Source: Sporanaerobium hydrogeniformans (GTDB lineage: Bacteria > Bacillota > Clostridia > Lachnospirales > Cellulosilyticaceae). From it: DNA of 64,000 nt. The notes under the pieces are model-generated. The model was not told where the DNA came from. It saw nothing but the letters and a program-made list of their open reading frames with translations, and did no database searches. The position numbers and the translations under genes are program-made. How positions within the stretch are numbered: the first letter of the stretch is position 1; every line of letters starts with the position of its first letter. Positions 38,011 through 46,731 of the stretch are shown one piece after another. The stretch lies in contig NZ_PEDL01000015.1 of assembly GCF_002735925.1 (NCBI RefSeq), positions 33,675 through 97,674 of the forward strand. The letters run 5' to 3'.

Positions 38011-39624
38011 ATGAGTTATTTGGCATTATATAGAAAATATAGACCTCATACTTTTGATGATGTCATCGGACAAGAGCATATTGTAAGAACACTCAAAAAC
38101 CAAATTCACTCAGGACGTGTGGCTCATGCTTATTTGTTTTGCGGAAGTAGAGGAACAGGTAAGACCTCTATTGCTAAAATTTTTGCTAGAGCTGTAAATT
38201 GTGAAACACCTATAAATGGTTCAGCATGTGGTAGTTGTGGAGCCTGTAGAAAGGTGCAAGACGGTTCAGGGATTAATATTATTGAGATGGATGCAGCTTC
38301 TCATAATGGTGTTGATAACATTAGGGAGATTAATGATGAGGTAAAATATACACCTGCTGTAGGTAAATATAAAGTATATATTATTGATGAGGTGCACATG
38401 CTTTCTACAGGAGCGTTTAATGCCCTCCTTAAAACATTAGAGGAGCCACCAGCTCATGTTATTTTCATATTAGCGACAACAGACCCTCAAAAAATTCCTG
38501 TTACTATTTTGTCAAGATGTCAACGTTTTGATTTTAAACGCATTTCTGCTAAAGAGATGGAGGAGCGTTTAGCTACTTATATGCAAAAAGAAGGAGTAGC
38601 TGTTGAAGAAAATGCACTGGCCTATATTGCAAGGCTTGCGGATGGTGGGATGCGTGATGCACTGAGTTTACTTGAACAAAGCATATCCTTTTATTATGAA
38701 GAGACGATTACCTTAGATAAAGTCCTTTATTTGGTGGGAGCAGTTGATAGCAGTATATTATTTGATATGATTTATGCTATAATAGCACAGGATGCCAGTA
38801 AGGTTTTAGCTCTTTGTGAAGCAATAAATAGTCAAGGTAGGAGTATTAAACAGTTTGCAAGTGACTTACTTGAACATAGTCGTAACCTTTTAGTTGCAAA
38901 GACTACAAACGGCATGCAAGGTGTGTTAGACTATAGCAGTGAATATATTGAAAGTTTGCAAGAGCAAGCTAAGACTATTAGTACCGATGAGCTAATGCGC
39001 TATATCAAAAATTTTGGGCAATTAGAGTATGAGTTAAGAAGTACCCTATCTCCACGTATCGTATTGGAAGTGACACTTTTAAAGCTTACTGAAGTACAGA
39101 TGGACACCTCACCAGAAAGTATGCTCGCAAGGATGCACTTTCTTGAAGAAAAGCTACAACGTCTTGAACAAGAAGGACTTAAAGTAGCACCAATAGTGCA
39201 GCCACAAGTGGTAGTTTCTCCCCAAAAAGAAAGTGTTCCTAAGCGCTTACCAAAGGCTGTATCAGCTGATATTAGAGAACTCATTAAGAAGTGGCGAGCT
39301 ATTAAAGAAAAGCTTCCTCGGGCAGCATGGGCTATTTATGAAAGCTGTGAAGCAGGGTTTATTGAAGATGACATTTTTTATGTAGTCTATAAAAAAGGAA
39401 TGGAAGTAGGGGTGAATACCCATCTTGATATACTTAAAAAGACTATTAATGAAATAGCTGGTAAAGAAGTGCAGATACGAACTATTGCTGCAGAGGATTA
39501 TGCCTCTAAATGCTTTGATGTATATGGCACAAGTCCACAGCAATCAGAAGCTGTAAGTGATATAGCCAGTATTTTGAGAAACGTGGAATCAAAGGTTAAT
39601 TTCAACATACAAATAAAAAACTAG
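38011..39624 (+). CDS. dnaX: DNA polymerase III subunit gamma/tau
   Basis: The 537-residue clamp-loader ATPase has YRKYRPHTFDDVIGQEHIV at residue 7, Walker A GSRGTGKTS, the zinc motif with four cysteines between about 64 and 79 (CGSCGAC), Walker B YIIDEVHML and sensor ILATTDPQKIP. The C-terminal tau region (about 370-537) is short. I see no obvious slippery site for a separate gamma form. It loads the sliding clamp at the replication fork. AAGGAAGGAGAAGAGC precedes the ATG. ebfC and recR follow in an operon. Confidence 0.96.
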   Translation: MSYLALYRKYRPHTFDDVIGQEHIVRTLKNQIHSGRVAHAYLFCGSRGTGKTSIAKIFARAVNCETPINGSACGSCGACRKVQDGSGINIIEMDAASHNGVDNIREINDEVKYTPAVGKYKVYIIDEVHMLSTGAFNALLKTLEEPPAHVIFILATTDPQKIPVTILSRCQRFDFKRISAKEMEERLATYMQKEGVAVEENALAYIARLADGGMRDALSLLEQSISFYYEETITLDKVLYLVGAVDSSILFDMIYAIIAQDASKVLALCEAINSQGRSIKQFASDLLEHSRNLLVAKTTNGMQGVLDYSSEYIESLQEQAKTISTDELMRYIKNFGQLEYELRSTLSPRIVLEVTLLKLTEVQMDTSPESMLARMHFLEEKLQRLEQEGLKVAPIVQPQVVVSPQKESVPKRLPKAVSADIRELIKKWRAIKEKLPRAAWAIYESCEAGFIEDDIFYVVYKKGMEVGVNTHLDILKKTINEIAGKEVQIRTIAAEDYASKCFDVYGTSPQQSEAVSDIASILRNVESKVNFNIQIKN

Positions 39625-39635
39625 GAGGAATAAAG

Positions 39636-39965
39636 ATGAAGAATTTTGGTGGAATGCCTAATATGCAACAACTTATGAAACAAGCACAAAAGATGCAAAA
39701 ACAAATGGAGGAAACTCAAGCAGCACTTGAAGCAAAAGAGCTTACAGCAACAGCAGGTGGAGGGATGATTGAGGTAACTATTACTGGTAAAAAAGAAATT
39801 AAAGCGATTACAATTAAACCAGAAGTAGTAGACCCTGATGACATTGAAACACTTGAAGATCTTGTAATGGCTGCTGTTAATGAAGCAATTCGCCAAGCAG
39901 ATGAGCTTTCACAAAAAGAAATGGGTAGAGTAACAGGTGGACTTGGAGCTGGAGGGTTATTCTAG
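39636..39965 (+). CDS. YbaB/EbfC-family nucleoid-associated protein
   Basis: The 109-residue protein has a helical start ([20 protein letters not shown]), a central beta sheet with [20 protein letters not shown] and a C-terminal helix, as in YbaB/EbfC/YaaK. It binds DNA as a dimer. It lies between dnaX and recR as in most Firmicutes. AGGAGG lies 8 nt before the ATG. Its stop codon shares one base with the recR start. Confidence 0.95.
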   Translation: MKNFGGMPNMQQLMKQAQKMQKQMEETQAALEAKELTATAGGGMIEVTITGKKEIKAITIKPEVVDPDDIETLEDLVMAAVNEAIRQADELSQKEMGRVTGGLGAGGLF

Positions 39966-40567
39966 TGAGTGGATATTATGGCGATAAGATGATAGCTCTT
40001 ATTGAGGAGTTATCACGTCTTCCTGGAATAGGTTCAAAGTCAGCACAACGTTTAGCCTTTCATATTATTAGCCTACCTTTAGAAAAAGTGGAAAAACTAG
40101 CTAGTACACTTATAGAAGCTAAGCGTACTATTACTTACTGTGCTAAGTGTTGTACAATTACAGATGATGAATTTTGTCCTATTTGTAAGGATCCTAAAAG
40201 GGCTAACCGTCAGATTATGGTGGTAGAGGACCCGAGAGATATGGCTGCTTATGAAAAGACACGTGAATATAAAGGGCTTTATCATATTTTACATGGTGCT
40301 ATTTCGCCAATGATGGGGGTCGGACCTAGTGATATAAAAATTAAAGAGCTTCTTGAGCGTATTGGGAAGGAAGAGGTAGATGAAGTAATTATTGCAACCA
40401 ATCCCAATATAGAAGGTGAAGCAACAGCGATGTATATTAGTAAGCTTTTAAAGCCTTTAGGAATAAAAACAACACGTATTGCCCATGGTGTGCCTGTAGG
40501 TGGAGACTTAGAATACGTAGATGAAATTACTCTTTCAAGAGCACTCGAAGGAAGAAGAGAAATGTAA
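39965..40567 (+). CDS. recR: Recombination mediator RecR
   Basis: The 200-residue protein has the helix-hairpin-helix [19 protein letters not shown] near residue 17, a four-cysteine zinc finger (C59, C62 and the FCPIC pair), and a Toprim domain ([13 protein letters not shown] onward). With RecF/RecO it loads RecA on gapped DNA. The start is GTG 39965, overlapping the ebfC stop by one base (TAGTG); GGAGGG inside ebfC serves it. A terminator follows, so the usual downstream yaaL-bofA pair, now 11 kb away, is not co-transcribed. Confidence 0.95.
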   Translation: MSGYYGDKMIALIEELSRLPGIGSKSAQRLAFHIISLPLEKVEKLASTLIEAKRTITYCAKCCTITDDEFCPICKDPKRANRQIMVVEDPRDMAAYEKTREYKGLYHILHGAISPMMGVGPSDIKIKELLERIGKEEVDEVIIATNPNIEGEATAMYISKLLKPLGIKTTRIAHGVPVGGDLEYVDEITLSRALEGRREM

Positions 40568-40576
40568 TATAAAGTG

Positions 40577-40618
40577 AGAACAGCTAAAAGTTAGAAATGA
40601 CTTTTTAGCTGTTTTTAT
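40577..40618 (+). terminator. Terminator of dnaX-ebfC-recR
   Basis: AACAGCTAAAA and TTTTAGCTGTTTTTATTTT form an 11-bp stem about 12 nt past the recR stop codon. Confidence 0.85.
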
Positions 40619-40709
40619 TTTATATTTTGACAAAATTAAATAAATATATTTTGGTTAATTTTTAATGTATGATATAATAATTGGGATTAGAAGTAGGAGG
40701 AGAATGTAT

Positions 40710-43496
40710 ATGCAGATAAAGAAAAAAATACCCATTTTGTTAGTTATGTTTATTTGCATTCCCCTACTATTCTTAGCAGGAGGGATATATCATTATTCGT
40801 CAAAATTAATACTATATAATAGTAAGCAAGCTATTAAGCAATTAGCGCGGGTAGAAGCAAAAGCCTTTAGTACATTACTAGAGGAGAAAAGATATGAAGT
40901 GCAATTACTAGCTACAGATTCTCAGATTATAAGTGCCGCTATAAAAGCAGATGTCCTAGGAAAGGATATTTTTTATAATTCTAAAGATTATAAAGATGCA
41001 AAGCAAGTTGTTCAGAGGGCAATAGAGGTTTCGAAGGACCTATATGCTTCTAAGATTGTTAATAAAAATGGTGAAGTTATTATAAGTACGAAGCCGGATG
41101 TTTTAGGTATCAATGTTGGGGAAAGGCGTTATTTTAAACAGGCCTTAAAGGGTGAGGTTGTTTTTTCAGATGTTCTTGTTTCTGAAATAGATAATTCAAA
41201 GAGTATGGCTGTTGCAGCTCCCATAAAAAGTGGAACGGGTGAAATTTTAGGAGTTGCGTGTATAACAATTAGTAATAAAGTTTTTGGAGATTTTATAGAG
41301 AAGATTAAGATTGGTGAGAGTGGTTATGGTTATCTTGTAGATGGAGAAGGCTACCTAATTGCTCATCCTATAGCACAAAAGGAAGGTCAGCTAGTTGAAA
41401 ATGAAAAAGTAAGAGGTCTTATAGAACAGATAAAGAATAACAAGGAAGTAACCAATGATATTATGGTGTATCACTATAATGGAAAAAATAAATATTTAGG
41501 TTTTGAAGTAATACCTGAACGTAATTGGATTCTTTGCATTGCTCAAAATACAGAGGAGATTTATTTTCAGGTGTATAGGCAACTCTTTATAATGTTAATT
41601 GTAGTGATTGTTTTAATTAGTATGATAGCCATAGCAAGCATGTCCCTTACAACAAGTATTTGTGAACCTATTGATCAACTTATACTAACCATGGAAGAAG
41701 TAGAGAAGGGGAACTTAAACTCTTTTTGTAATTATTCTTCAAAGAATGAATTTGGTAAGTTGGTGGATAGCTATAATGCCATGATTAAAGCTTTATCTCA
41801 AAGCCAAGAAGCTCTAAAAACCAGTGAAGAGCAATATAGGTTAACACTTGATGCGCTTGATGAAGCTATATGGGAATACTCAATTGAAGATAAGCGTTTT
41901 ACAGCTTCTAAAAAATTTAGTGAAATAATGGGATGTACTATCCAGAGTATAGATGATAAGAACTTTATAGATAATATGTTGTTAGTAGATTATGCTAGAA
42001 GCTTTAAAAAAGCTTTTAATGACTGCCTAAAGGGGATAGAAGATCGATTAGAGCAAGAACTCCTTTTTAAAATTCCTCATACAGATGAAAAAAGATGGGT
42101 ATTTTGTAGAGCTCGAGTTATAAGGAATGGTAATAAAATAGAGAAGTTTATTGGAGCTATTTCAGATATTACCCCACATAAAAATAATGAAGAGAAGGTT
42201 AGAAATCTTGTTTACTTTGATACGTTAACGGGCTTACTCAATAAACAAATTTTTATGGAAATATTAAAGGAATGGTTAAAGCCAGGAAGCGATACAAATA
42301 GTGCAGCTTTAATATTTATAGATTTAGATAATTTTAAAAACATCAATGACACTCTCGGTCATGAGAAGGGAGACAAACTTTTAACCTTAGTAGCTCAACA
42401 ATTAAAACAATTTTTACCGTCGGATACCTTAATTTGTCGCTTTGGTGGTGATGAATTTGTTATATTTAAAACTAATTTTAAAAATCTAGAAGAGATAACA
42501 GAATTAGCACGTGATTTATTACGTGTTATTTCAGAAGGTAGTTTAATGGATGAAATGCTAGTACATATTAGCTGCAGTATGGGAATAGCTCTTTATCCAA
42601 CAGATGGTTCTTCTTATGAAGTATTACTTAAAAATGCAGATACAGCTATGCATCGCGCTAAGGCCACAGGTAAGAACAAATATAATTTCTATGATGAGAA
42701 TATGTCTAAAATATTAGATCGTAAGCTTATTATTGAACGTATATTAAGAGAAGCTATTGATGCAAGGTATTTGTACCTGCAATATCAACCTATTATCGAT
42801 TTAAAGACAGGAAGTATTGTAGCAGCAGAAGCTCTTTTAAGAGTAAAAGCTGAAAATATAGGTTTTGTTTCGCCGGATGAGTTTATACCTATAGCTGAAG
42901 AAACTGGTTTGATTATTCCAATTGGCGAATGGGTGTTTGAAAGGTCTATAGAAGAATTAGAAAAAATGAGAAAATTAGGTTATGAGGAAATGGAGATATC
43001 CATTAATGTTTCTTCTATTCAACTTAAACAGCCAGATTTCTTAGGACGTATTAAGGAGATTATAAATAGACATCAAGTTCCTACACATCGCATTAAATTA
43101 GAAATTACAGAGAGTGTTTTGATTGAAAATTTAGATGAAAATATTAATGTTTTTAAGAAAATTAAAGATATGGGAATGAAAATTGCTTTAGATGATTTTG
43201 GAACAGGTTATTCTTCCCTTAATTATTTGAGAATAATTCCGTTTGATATACTTAAAATTGATAAATCATTTATTGATGAAATTGTACAAAGTCAACCACT
43301 AGCAGAAATTGTAGATAGTATTATTAGTATGGCGCATTCTTTAAATATACAAGTAGTAACAGAAGGGGTAGAGACAAAAGAGCAGCTAGCTATTATTGAG
43401 GAAAAAGGCTGTGACATGGTACAAGGCTATATATTTAGTAAGCCGCTTTTACCTATTGATTTACGTGAGTTTATACAGCATTTTAATAAAAAATGA
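40710..43496 (+). CDS. Membrane receptor with Cache, HAMP, PAS, GGDEF and EAL domains
   Basis: The 928-residue protein has an N-terminal helix (about 6-28), an extracellular double-Cache-like domain (about 35-280) and a second helix (about 287-310). HAMP, PAS and PAC domains follow (about 310-485). The GGDEF domain is intact (GGDEF at 579-583; no RxxD inhibition site just upstream). The EAL domain is intact too (E707-A-L709, then LDDFGTGYSSLNYL and EGVETKEQL). It can in principle both make and break cyclic di-GMP in response to an external ligand. GGAGG sets the start at ATG 40710; ATG 40665 and 40704 fit poorly. Confidence 0.93.
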   Translation: MQIKKKIPILLVMFICIPLLFLAGGIYHYSSKLILYNSKQAIKQLARVEAKAFSTLLEEKRYEVQLLATDSQIISAAIKADVLGKDIFYNSKDYKDAKQVVQRAIEVSKDLYASKIVNKNGEVIISTKPDVLGINVGERRYFKQALKGEVVFSDVLVSEIDNSKSMAVAAPIKSGTGEILGVACITISNKVFGDFIEKIKIGESGYGYLVDGEGYLIAHPIAQKEGQLVENEKVRGLIEQIKNNKEVTNDIMVYHYNGKNKYLGFEVIPERNWILCIAQNTEEIYFQVYRQLFIMLIVVIVLISMIAIASMSLTTSICEPIDQLILTMEEVEKGNLNSFCNYSSKNEFGKLVDSYNAMIKALSQSQEALKTSEEQYRLTLDALDEAIWEYSIEDKRFTASKKFSEIMGCTIQSIDDKNFIDNMLLVDYARSFKKAFNDCLKGIEDRLEQELLFKIPHTDEKRWVFCRARVIRNGNKIEKFIGAISDITPHKNNEEKVRNLVYFDTLTGLLNKQIFMEILKEWLKPGSDTNSAALIFIDLDNFKNINDTLGHEKGDKLLTLVAQQLKQFLPSDTLICRFGGDEFVIFKTNFKNLEEITELARDLLRVISEGSLMDEMLVHISCSMGIALYPTDGSSYEVLLKNADTAMHRAKATGKNKYNFYDENMSKILDRKLIIERILREAIDARYLYLQYQPIIDLKTGSIVAAEALLRVKAENIGFVSPDEFIPIAEETGLIIPIGEWVFERSIEELEKMRKLGYEEMEISINVSSIQLKQPDFLGRIKEIINRHQVPTHRIKLEITESVLIENLDENINVFKKIKDMGMKIALDDFGTGYSSLNYLRIIPFDILKIDKSFIDEIVQSQPLAEIVDSIISMAHSLNIQVVTEGVETKEQLAIIEEKGCDMVQGYIFSKPLLPIDLREFIQHFNKK

Positions 43497-43537
43497 AAGG
43501 AGTAGCCTAAAGGAGTTTGATAAGGTTACTCTTTTTT
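43496..43537 (+). terminator. Terminator after the GGDEF-EAL gene
   Basis: AAAGGAGTAGCC pairs (with G-T pairs) with GGTTACTCTTT, followed by TTT; it begins at the stop codon. Confidence 0.75.
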
Positions 43538-43565
43538 GAATTAAACAAAAAATATTAAAAAGTAC

Positions 43566-43594
43566 TTGACAAATTTTAAAGAAAGCACTATATT
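43566..43594 (+). promoter_or_regulatory. Heat-shock gene promoter (sigma-A type)
   Basis: Perfect TTGACA, 17-nt spacer, TATATT (43589-43594). The CIRCE operator starts 17 nt after the -10, placing it over the early transcribed region. Confidence 0.85.
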
Positions 43595-43610
43595 ATAAGT
43601 GTAATAAATG

Positions 43611-43637
43611 TTAGCACTCAACTTAAGTGAGTGCTAA
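43611..43637. promoter_or_regulatory. CIRCE operator (HrcA binding site)
   Basis: TTAGCACTC, nine bases, GAGTGCTAA: a perfect match to the CIRCE inverted repeat. HrcA repressor binds it and is released on heat shock. Confidence 0.97.
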
Positions 43638-43665
43638 CAAAAAAGAGCTTAAAGGAGGAATTGAT

Positions 43666-44115
43666 ATGTTTGGATTAACACCTTTTAATCGTAACACAGT
43701 TCAGAGGACTACTAATGATGTGACTGATTTTTACAATGCTATCGATGACTTTTTTAATGACAGCTTTTTTCCGCTTAGAAATCTGAGAAATGATACTTTT
43801 AAGGTAGATATTAGAGAAACAGACAAAGAATACCTTATTGAAGCAGAAGTTCCTGGTATAAAAAAAGAAGAGATCCAGCTTGATTATGATAAGGAACGTC
43901 TTATTATTTATGTACAACGTAAACAAGAGGTAAACGAAGATAAAGATAATTATATCCATAGAGAAAGACGTATTACTTCTATGCAAAGAAGTATTTACCT
44001 TAAAAATATAGATGAAAAGGCCATTGAGGCTAAATTAGAGGAAGGTATTTTACGTATTAGTGCCCCTAAACAAACTATTACAGAGATACCTAAGCACCGT
44101 ATAATGATTGAGTAA
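43666..44115 (+). CDS. Hsp20 small heat-shock protein
   Basis: The 149-residue protein has an alpha-crystallin domain (about 45-140): FKVDIRETDKEYLIEAEVPG, KKEEIQLDYDKERLIIYVQR, and the closing LEEGILRISAP motif, with a C-terminal tail for oligomerisation. It holds unfolded proteins as an ATP-independent chaperone. AAAGGAGG lies 7 nt before ATG 43666; the in-frame GTG at 43627 lies inside the CIRCE element. HrcA control is shown by the perfect CIRCE site; groES and dnaK are the more usual CIRCE targets, so this is a somewhat special regulon member. Confidence 0.95.
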   Translation: MFGLTPFNRNTVQRTTNDVTDFYNAIDDFFNDSFFPLRNLRNDTFKVDIRETDKEYLIEAEVPGIKKEEIQLDYDKERLIIYVQRKQEVNEDKDNYIHRERRITSMQRSIYLKNIDEKAIEAKLEEGILRISAPKQTITEIPKHRIMIE

Positions 44116-44119
44116 AGCA

Positions 44120-44171
44120 AAGGGCTATGTAGCTTTTGTAAGTTTTTACTTACAAAAGCTACATAGCCCTT
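44120..44171. terminator. Very long perfect hairpin terminator after Hsp20
   Basis: AAGGGCTATGTAGCTTTTG (44120 onward) and its exact complement ending CATAGCCCTT form a stem of about 23 bp with a 6-nt loop, followed by ATTTTAT. Confidence 0.9.
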
Positions 44172-44495
44172 ATTTTATGAGTAGAATAGGCATAAAATAA
44201 GGAAACTTAAGTCATCAAGAGCATCAATCAGACAAATCTCATCAATAGAGGTAAAGTTTTAGTTAAAAAACTTAAGAAACCTCTAAGGAATTTCACATCC
44301 AAATTTAATCATCTAAGTAAAGTAAGGACTAAAAGTATAAGAGACTAGAAAAAAAAAGGCAAAATAAGATATGCTAATAAAGAGAAAATGTATTTGAGGT
44401 AAAAAATGATTTATAAGGATTTCATTCAATAAACATTTAAGAAAAAGGTATATAAGGTAATAATACTAAAAGCGATATACTATAGGAGGTTAATG
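44172..44495. other. Intergenic region, no gene seen
   Basis: About 320 nt of AT-rich sequence with no ORF having a ribosome site. One weak inverted repeat (AGAGGT / ACCTCT near 44246-44286) is present. It should carry the promoter of the following gene, but I see no strong -35/-10 pair. Confidence 0.5.
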
Positions 44496-44951
44496 ATGAA
44501 AATAGAGTGTACAAAAGAAGAATTTCAAAAGCTTTTTGACCTAGTTTATGCAGGTAATATTCTCATTAATGGGCTAAGAAGCCAAGAAGAAAAGATAAAA
44601 GATTATGCAGAGATGGAACAAACTATTTTTGCAATGGCGAAAGAGTTTGGGTTAGAGGAAGTCGTTGAATATGATGAAGAATTTAAAGAATGGATGCCAA
44701 CTCATGACTATGAAGAAAGTGGCATTAATGATTATTTAGATGCCTATGATACCCAAGTTTTTTGGGAAGAACTTGTGATGCGCCTAGCAAGAAGAGATGC
44801 TCTTAATTATTTAGGGGATATTGAACCAGATATGACTAAAGAGCAACTTCGTAATATGCAAGATAGGCTTGAAGAGGAATACGAAGAGGAATTTGAATAT
44901 CATGGCTTAGATCACTTGAAACTTGTAGAGCCTCCCATTGAAAAACGTTAG
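44496..44951 (+). CDS. Acidic protein of unknown function, 151 residues
   Basis: I do not recognise this protein. It is very acidic (many Glu and Asp, especially residues 55-80 and 120-135), soluble, mostly helical, and has no cysteine beyond one near the start. TAGGAGG precedes two adjacent ATG codons (44493 and 44496); spacing favours 44496. It is monocistronic between Hsp20 and the SLH-GH18 gene. The sequence does not suggest a function. Confidence 0.65.
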   Translation: MKIECTKEEFQKLFDLVYAGNILINGLRSQEEKIKDYAEMEQTIFAMAKEFGLEEVVEYDEEFKEWMPTHDYEESGINDYLDAYDTQVFWEELVMRLARRDALNYLGDIEPDMTKEQLRNMQDRLEEEYEEEFEYHGLDHLKLVEPPIEKR

Positions 44952-45004
44952 ACTAGGATAGAAGAGTAGAAATAAATAGATTATATTTGTAATGTTAAAT
45001 TAAT

Positions 45005-45033
45005 TTGTATAGGAAAACGAGTAGGGTTATAAT
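45005..45033 (+). promoter_or_regulatory. Promoter of the SLH-GH18 gene
   Basis: TTGTAT, 17-nt spacer, perfect TATAAT (45028-45033), 42 nt before the start codon. Confidence 0.7.
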
Positions 45034-45074
45034 TAAAGAGATAGATTGAAATATAATAAAATGGGGAGTGAAAA

Positions 45075-46598
45075 ATGAATAAGGCAAAAATAAAATATAT
45101 AACTTTAACATTAGGTTGCATGTTGTTGATGGCAAATAATATAAAAGCTATTACAATCAATCAAAATGTGTTAAATGCGTGGATGAGTGAAGAGCCTTTA
45201 GAGAGTAAGATGAGCTATCTAGAGGCAAAGAATATAATAGAAGCGACCCTAGGGAAAACCATTAATGAAGAGCAGCTTTTAAATGAATCCTATACGGAAC
45301 TAACCAGAGAAGCTTTTGCACGCCTTATTGTGAATGCCTTGCGCTATGAAGATTTAGCAAACAAGTTACAAGCTAAGGTAAGTTCATTTAGTGATGTTAT
45401 TCACTACAAAGGGGAGATTGAATTAGTTAAACAGTTAGGGATTATGGCCGGTTATGAGGACAATACTTTTCGTCCTGAAGTGGCGATGACAAAAAAAGAA
45501 GTAGGGAGCATTATAGAGAGGCTACATAAAAGATTAGAAGCGCCTACAAAAGAGATTCATAGCAATTATGCCATTCAGTCTAGTAGCCAGATGGAACTTA
45601 TTAAAAACTGCACACAAGTTAGCTTTGGTTGGGGAGAGATACGCTATGATGCTGCTTTAGGAAGTATTGTGGTAGCTACAAGTAATAATCCTAGTGGTTT
45701 TAACAAGCCTATAGGTTTTGAAGAACCTCTTTACTTTACTCAAGCTAATGGTGTAGAAAGTTACATAATGTTTTATCTTGAAGATAAAGTGATTTCTCAA
45801 GGAAGCTTAAAAGGGAAAACATTAAGTACAGTTCTTTTTGAAGATTCGGTACTGCGCAAGAATATTATAGACAGTATGGTAAGAGAAGCAGAAGCTTTTG
45901 ATGGTATAACCGTTGATTTTGAAAATTTTAGAAGTGCGGATTTAAAAAAGGGATTTAATCTATTTTTATTAGAATTAAAGGGGGCTCTTACTGCAAAGCA
46001 AAAGAAAATGAATGTCGCTGTTCCACCTAATCTCTACTATAAAGGTTATGATTATAAAACCATAGGAGAATTGGCGGATCATATCATCTTGATGGCCCAT
46101 GATTATGAAGCTAAGAGTTTGACACAAGAAGAGATGCTTTCTGGATTTACCATTACACCTGTAACACCCTTGAGTAGTGTATACGAGACACTTAAAGCGA
46201 TTACGGATAAACAGACAGGTGTAGAAGATAAAAGTAAGATTATATTACAGCTTTCTTTTGGAAGCAGCCAGTGGCAGCTTCAGGATGCTATGATTTTAAA
46301 TCAAAAAGCCTATAATCCAACCTATGATAAAATTTTTAATAGACTTCAAAAGCAAGGTACTCAAAGCTTTTACTCTGAACTCTATCATAATCCATATGCG
46401 ACTTATGTAGAGGGAGCAGTTAAAAATGTGATTTGGTATGAAAACAGCCAAAGTGTACAGGCAAAAATAGATTTGGCTAAGCTATTGGATGTGCAAAGTA
46501 TTTCACTCTGGCGTTTAGGAACTATTCCTCATTATAGCGCATCTACCTCTAAAGATTTTGGTTTAGATATAGTGGGTAGTTTACAACTCAATAAGTAA
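45075..46598 (+). CDS. Secreted SLH-domain glycoside hydrolase family 18 protein
   Basis: The 507-residue protein starts with a signal peptide (about 1-26). An S-layer-homology region follows (about 70-155: TREAFARLIVNALRYEDLA, FSDV, GIMAGYEDNTFRPEVAMTKK). Next is a GH18 barrel with the catalytic motif D276-G-I-T-V-D281-F-E283 (DxxDxDxE type; E283 is the acid). A late VIWYENSQSVQAKIDLA and SLWRLG match YaaH/SleL-like enzymes. It probably hydrolyses N-acetylglucosamine bonds in peptidoglycan or a wall polymer while anchored by SLH to the wall. GGGGAGTG precedes the ATG. A strong terminator follows. Confidence 0.88.
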   Translation: MNKAKIKYITLTLGCMLLMANNIKAITINQNVLNAWMSEEPLESKMSYLEAKNIIEATLGKTINEEQLLNESYTELTREAFARLIVNALRYEDLANKLQAKVSSFSDVIHYKGEIELVKQLGIMAGYEDNTFRPEVAMTKKEVGSIIERLHKRLEAPTKEIHSNYAIQSSSQMELIKNCTQVSFGWGEIRYDAALGSIVVATSNNPSGFNKPIGFEEPLYFTQANGVESYIMFYLEDKVISQGSLKGKTLSTVLFEDSVLRKNIIDSMVREAEAFDGITVDFENFRSADLKKGFNLFLLELKGALTAKQKKMNVAVPPNLYYKGYDYKTIGELADHIILMAHDYEAKSLTQEEMLSGFTITPVTPLSSVYETLKAITDKQTGVEDKSKIILQLSFGSSQWQLQDAMILNQKAYNPTYDKIFNRLQKQGTQSFYSELYHNPYATYVEGAVKNVIWYENSQSVQAKIDLAKLLDVQSISLWRLGTIPHYSASTSKDFGLDIVGSLQLNK

Positions 46599-46615
46599 AT
46601 GAAAAAAGCATATTT

Positions 46616-46664
46616 AAAAATAAGAAGGCACTACATAGAAAAAGGGTAGGCCTTCTTATTTTTT
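46616..46664 (+). terminator. Terminator of the SLH-GH18 gene
   Basis: AAAAATAAGAAGGC and GCCTTCTTATTTTTT form a 14-bp stem with a loop of about 20 nt, just upstream of the flagellar promoter. Confidence 0.9.
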
Positions 46665-46672
46665 ATGATACA

Positions 46673-46700
46673 TAAAGATTTTAAAAGTAACTGCCGATAG
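46673..46700 (+). promoter_or_regulatory. Sigma-28 (sigma-D/FliA)-type flagellar promoter
   Basis: TAAAGATT (from 46673) and GCCGATAG (46693-46700), with 16 nt between TAAA and GCCGATA, match the flagellar sigma factor consensus (TAAA, N15-16, GCCGATAA) almost perfectly. It lies 32 nt before the first gene of the flagellin operon. Confidence 0.85.
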
Positions 46701-46731
46701 ATATAACAGGAAAATGAGACGAGGTGGAAAA

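Noticed and set aside
38011..39624. Programmed frameshift in dnaX
   Set aside because: No A-rich slippery heptamer followed by a stable stem was seen in the middle of the gene.
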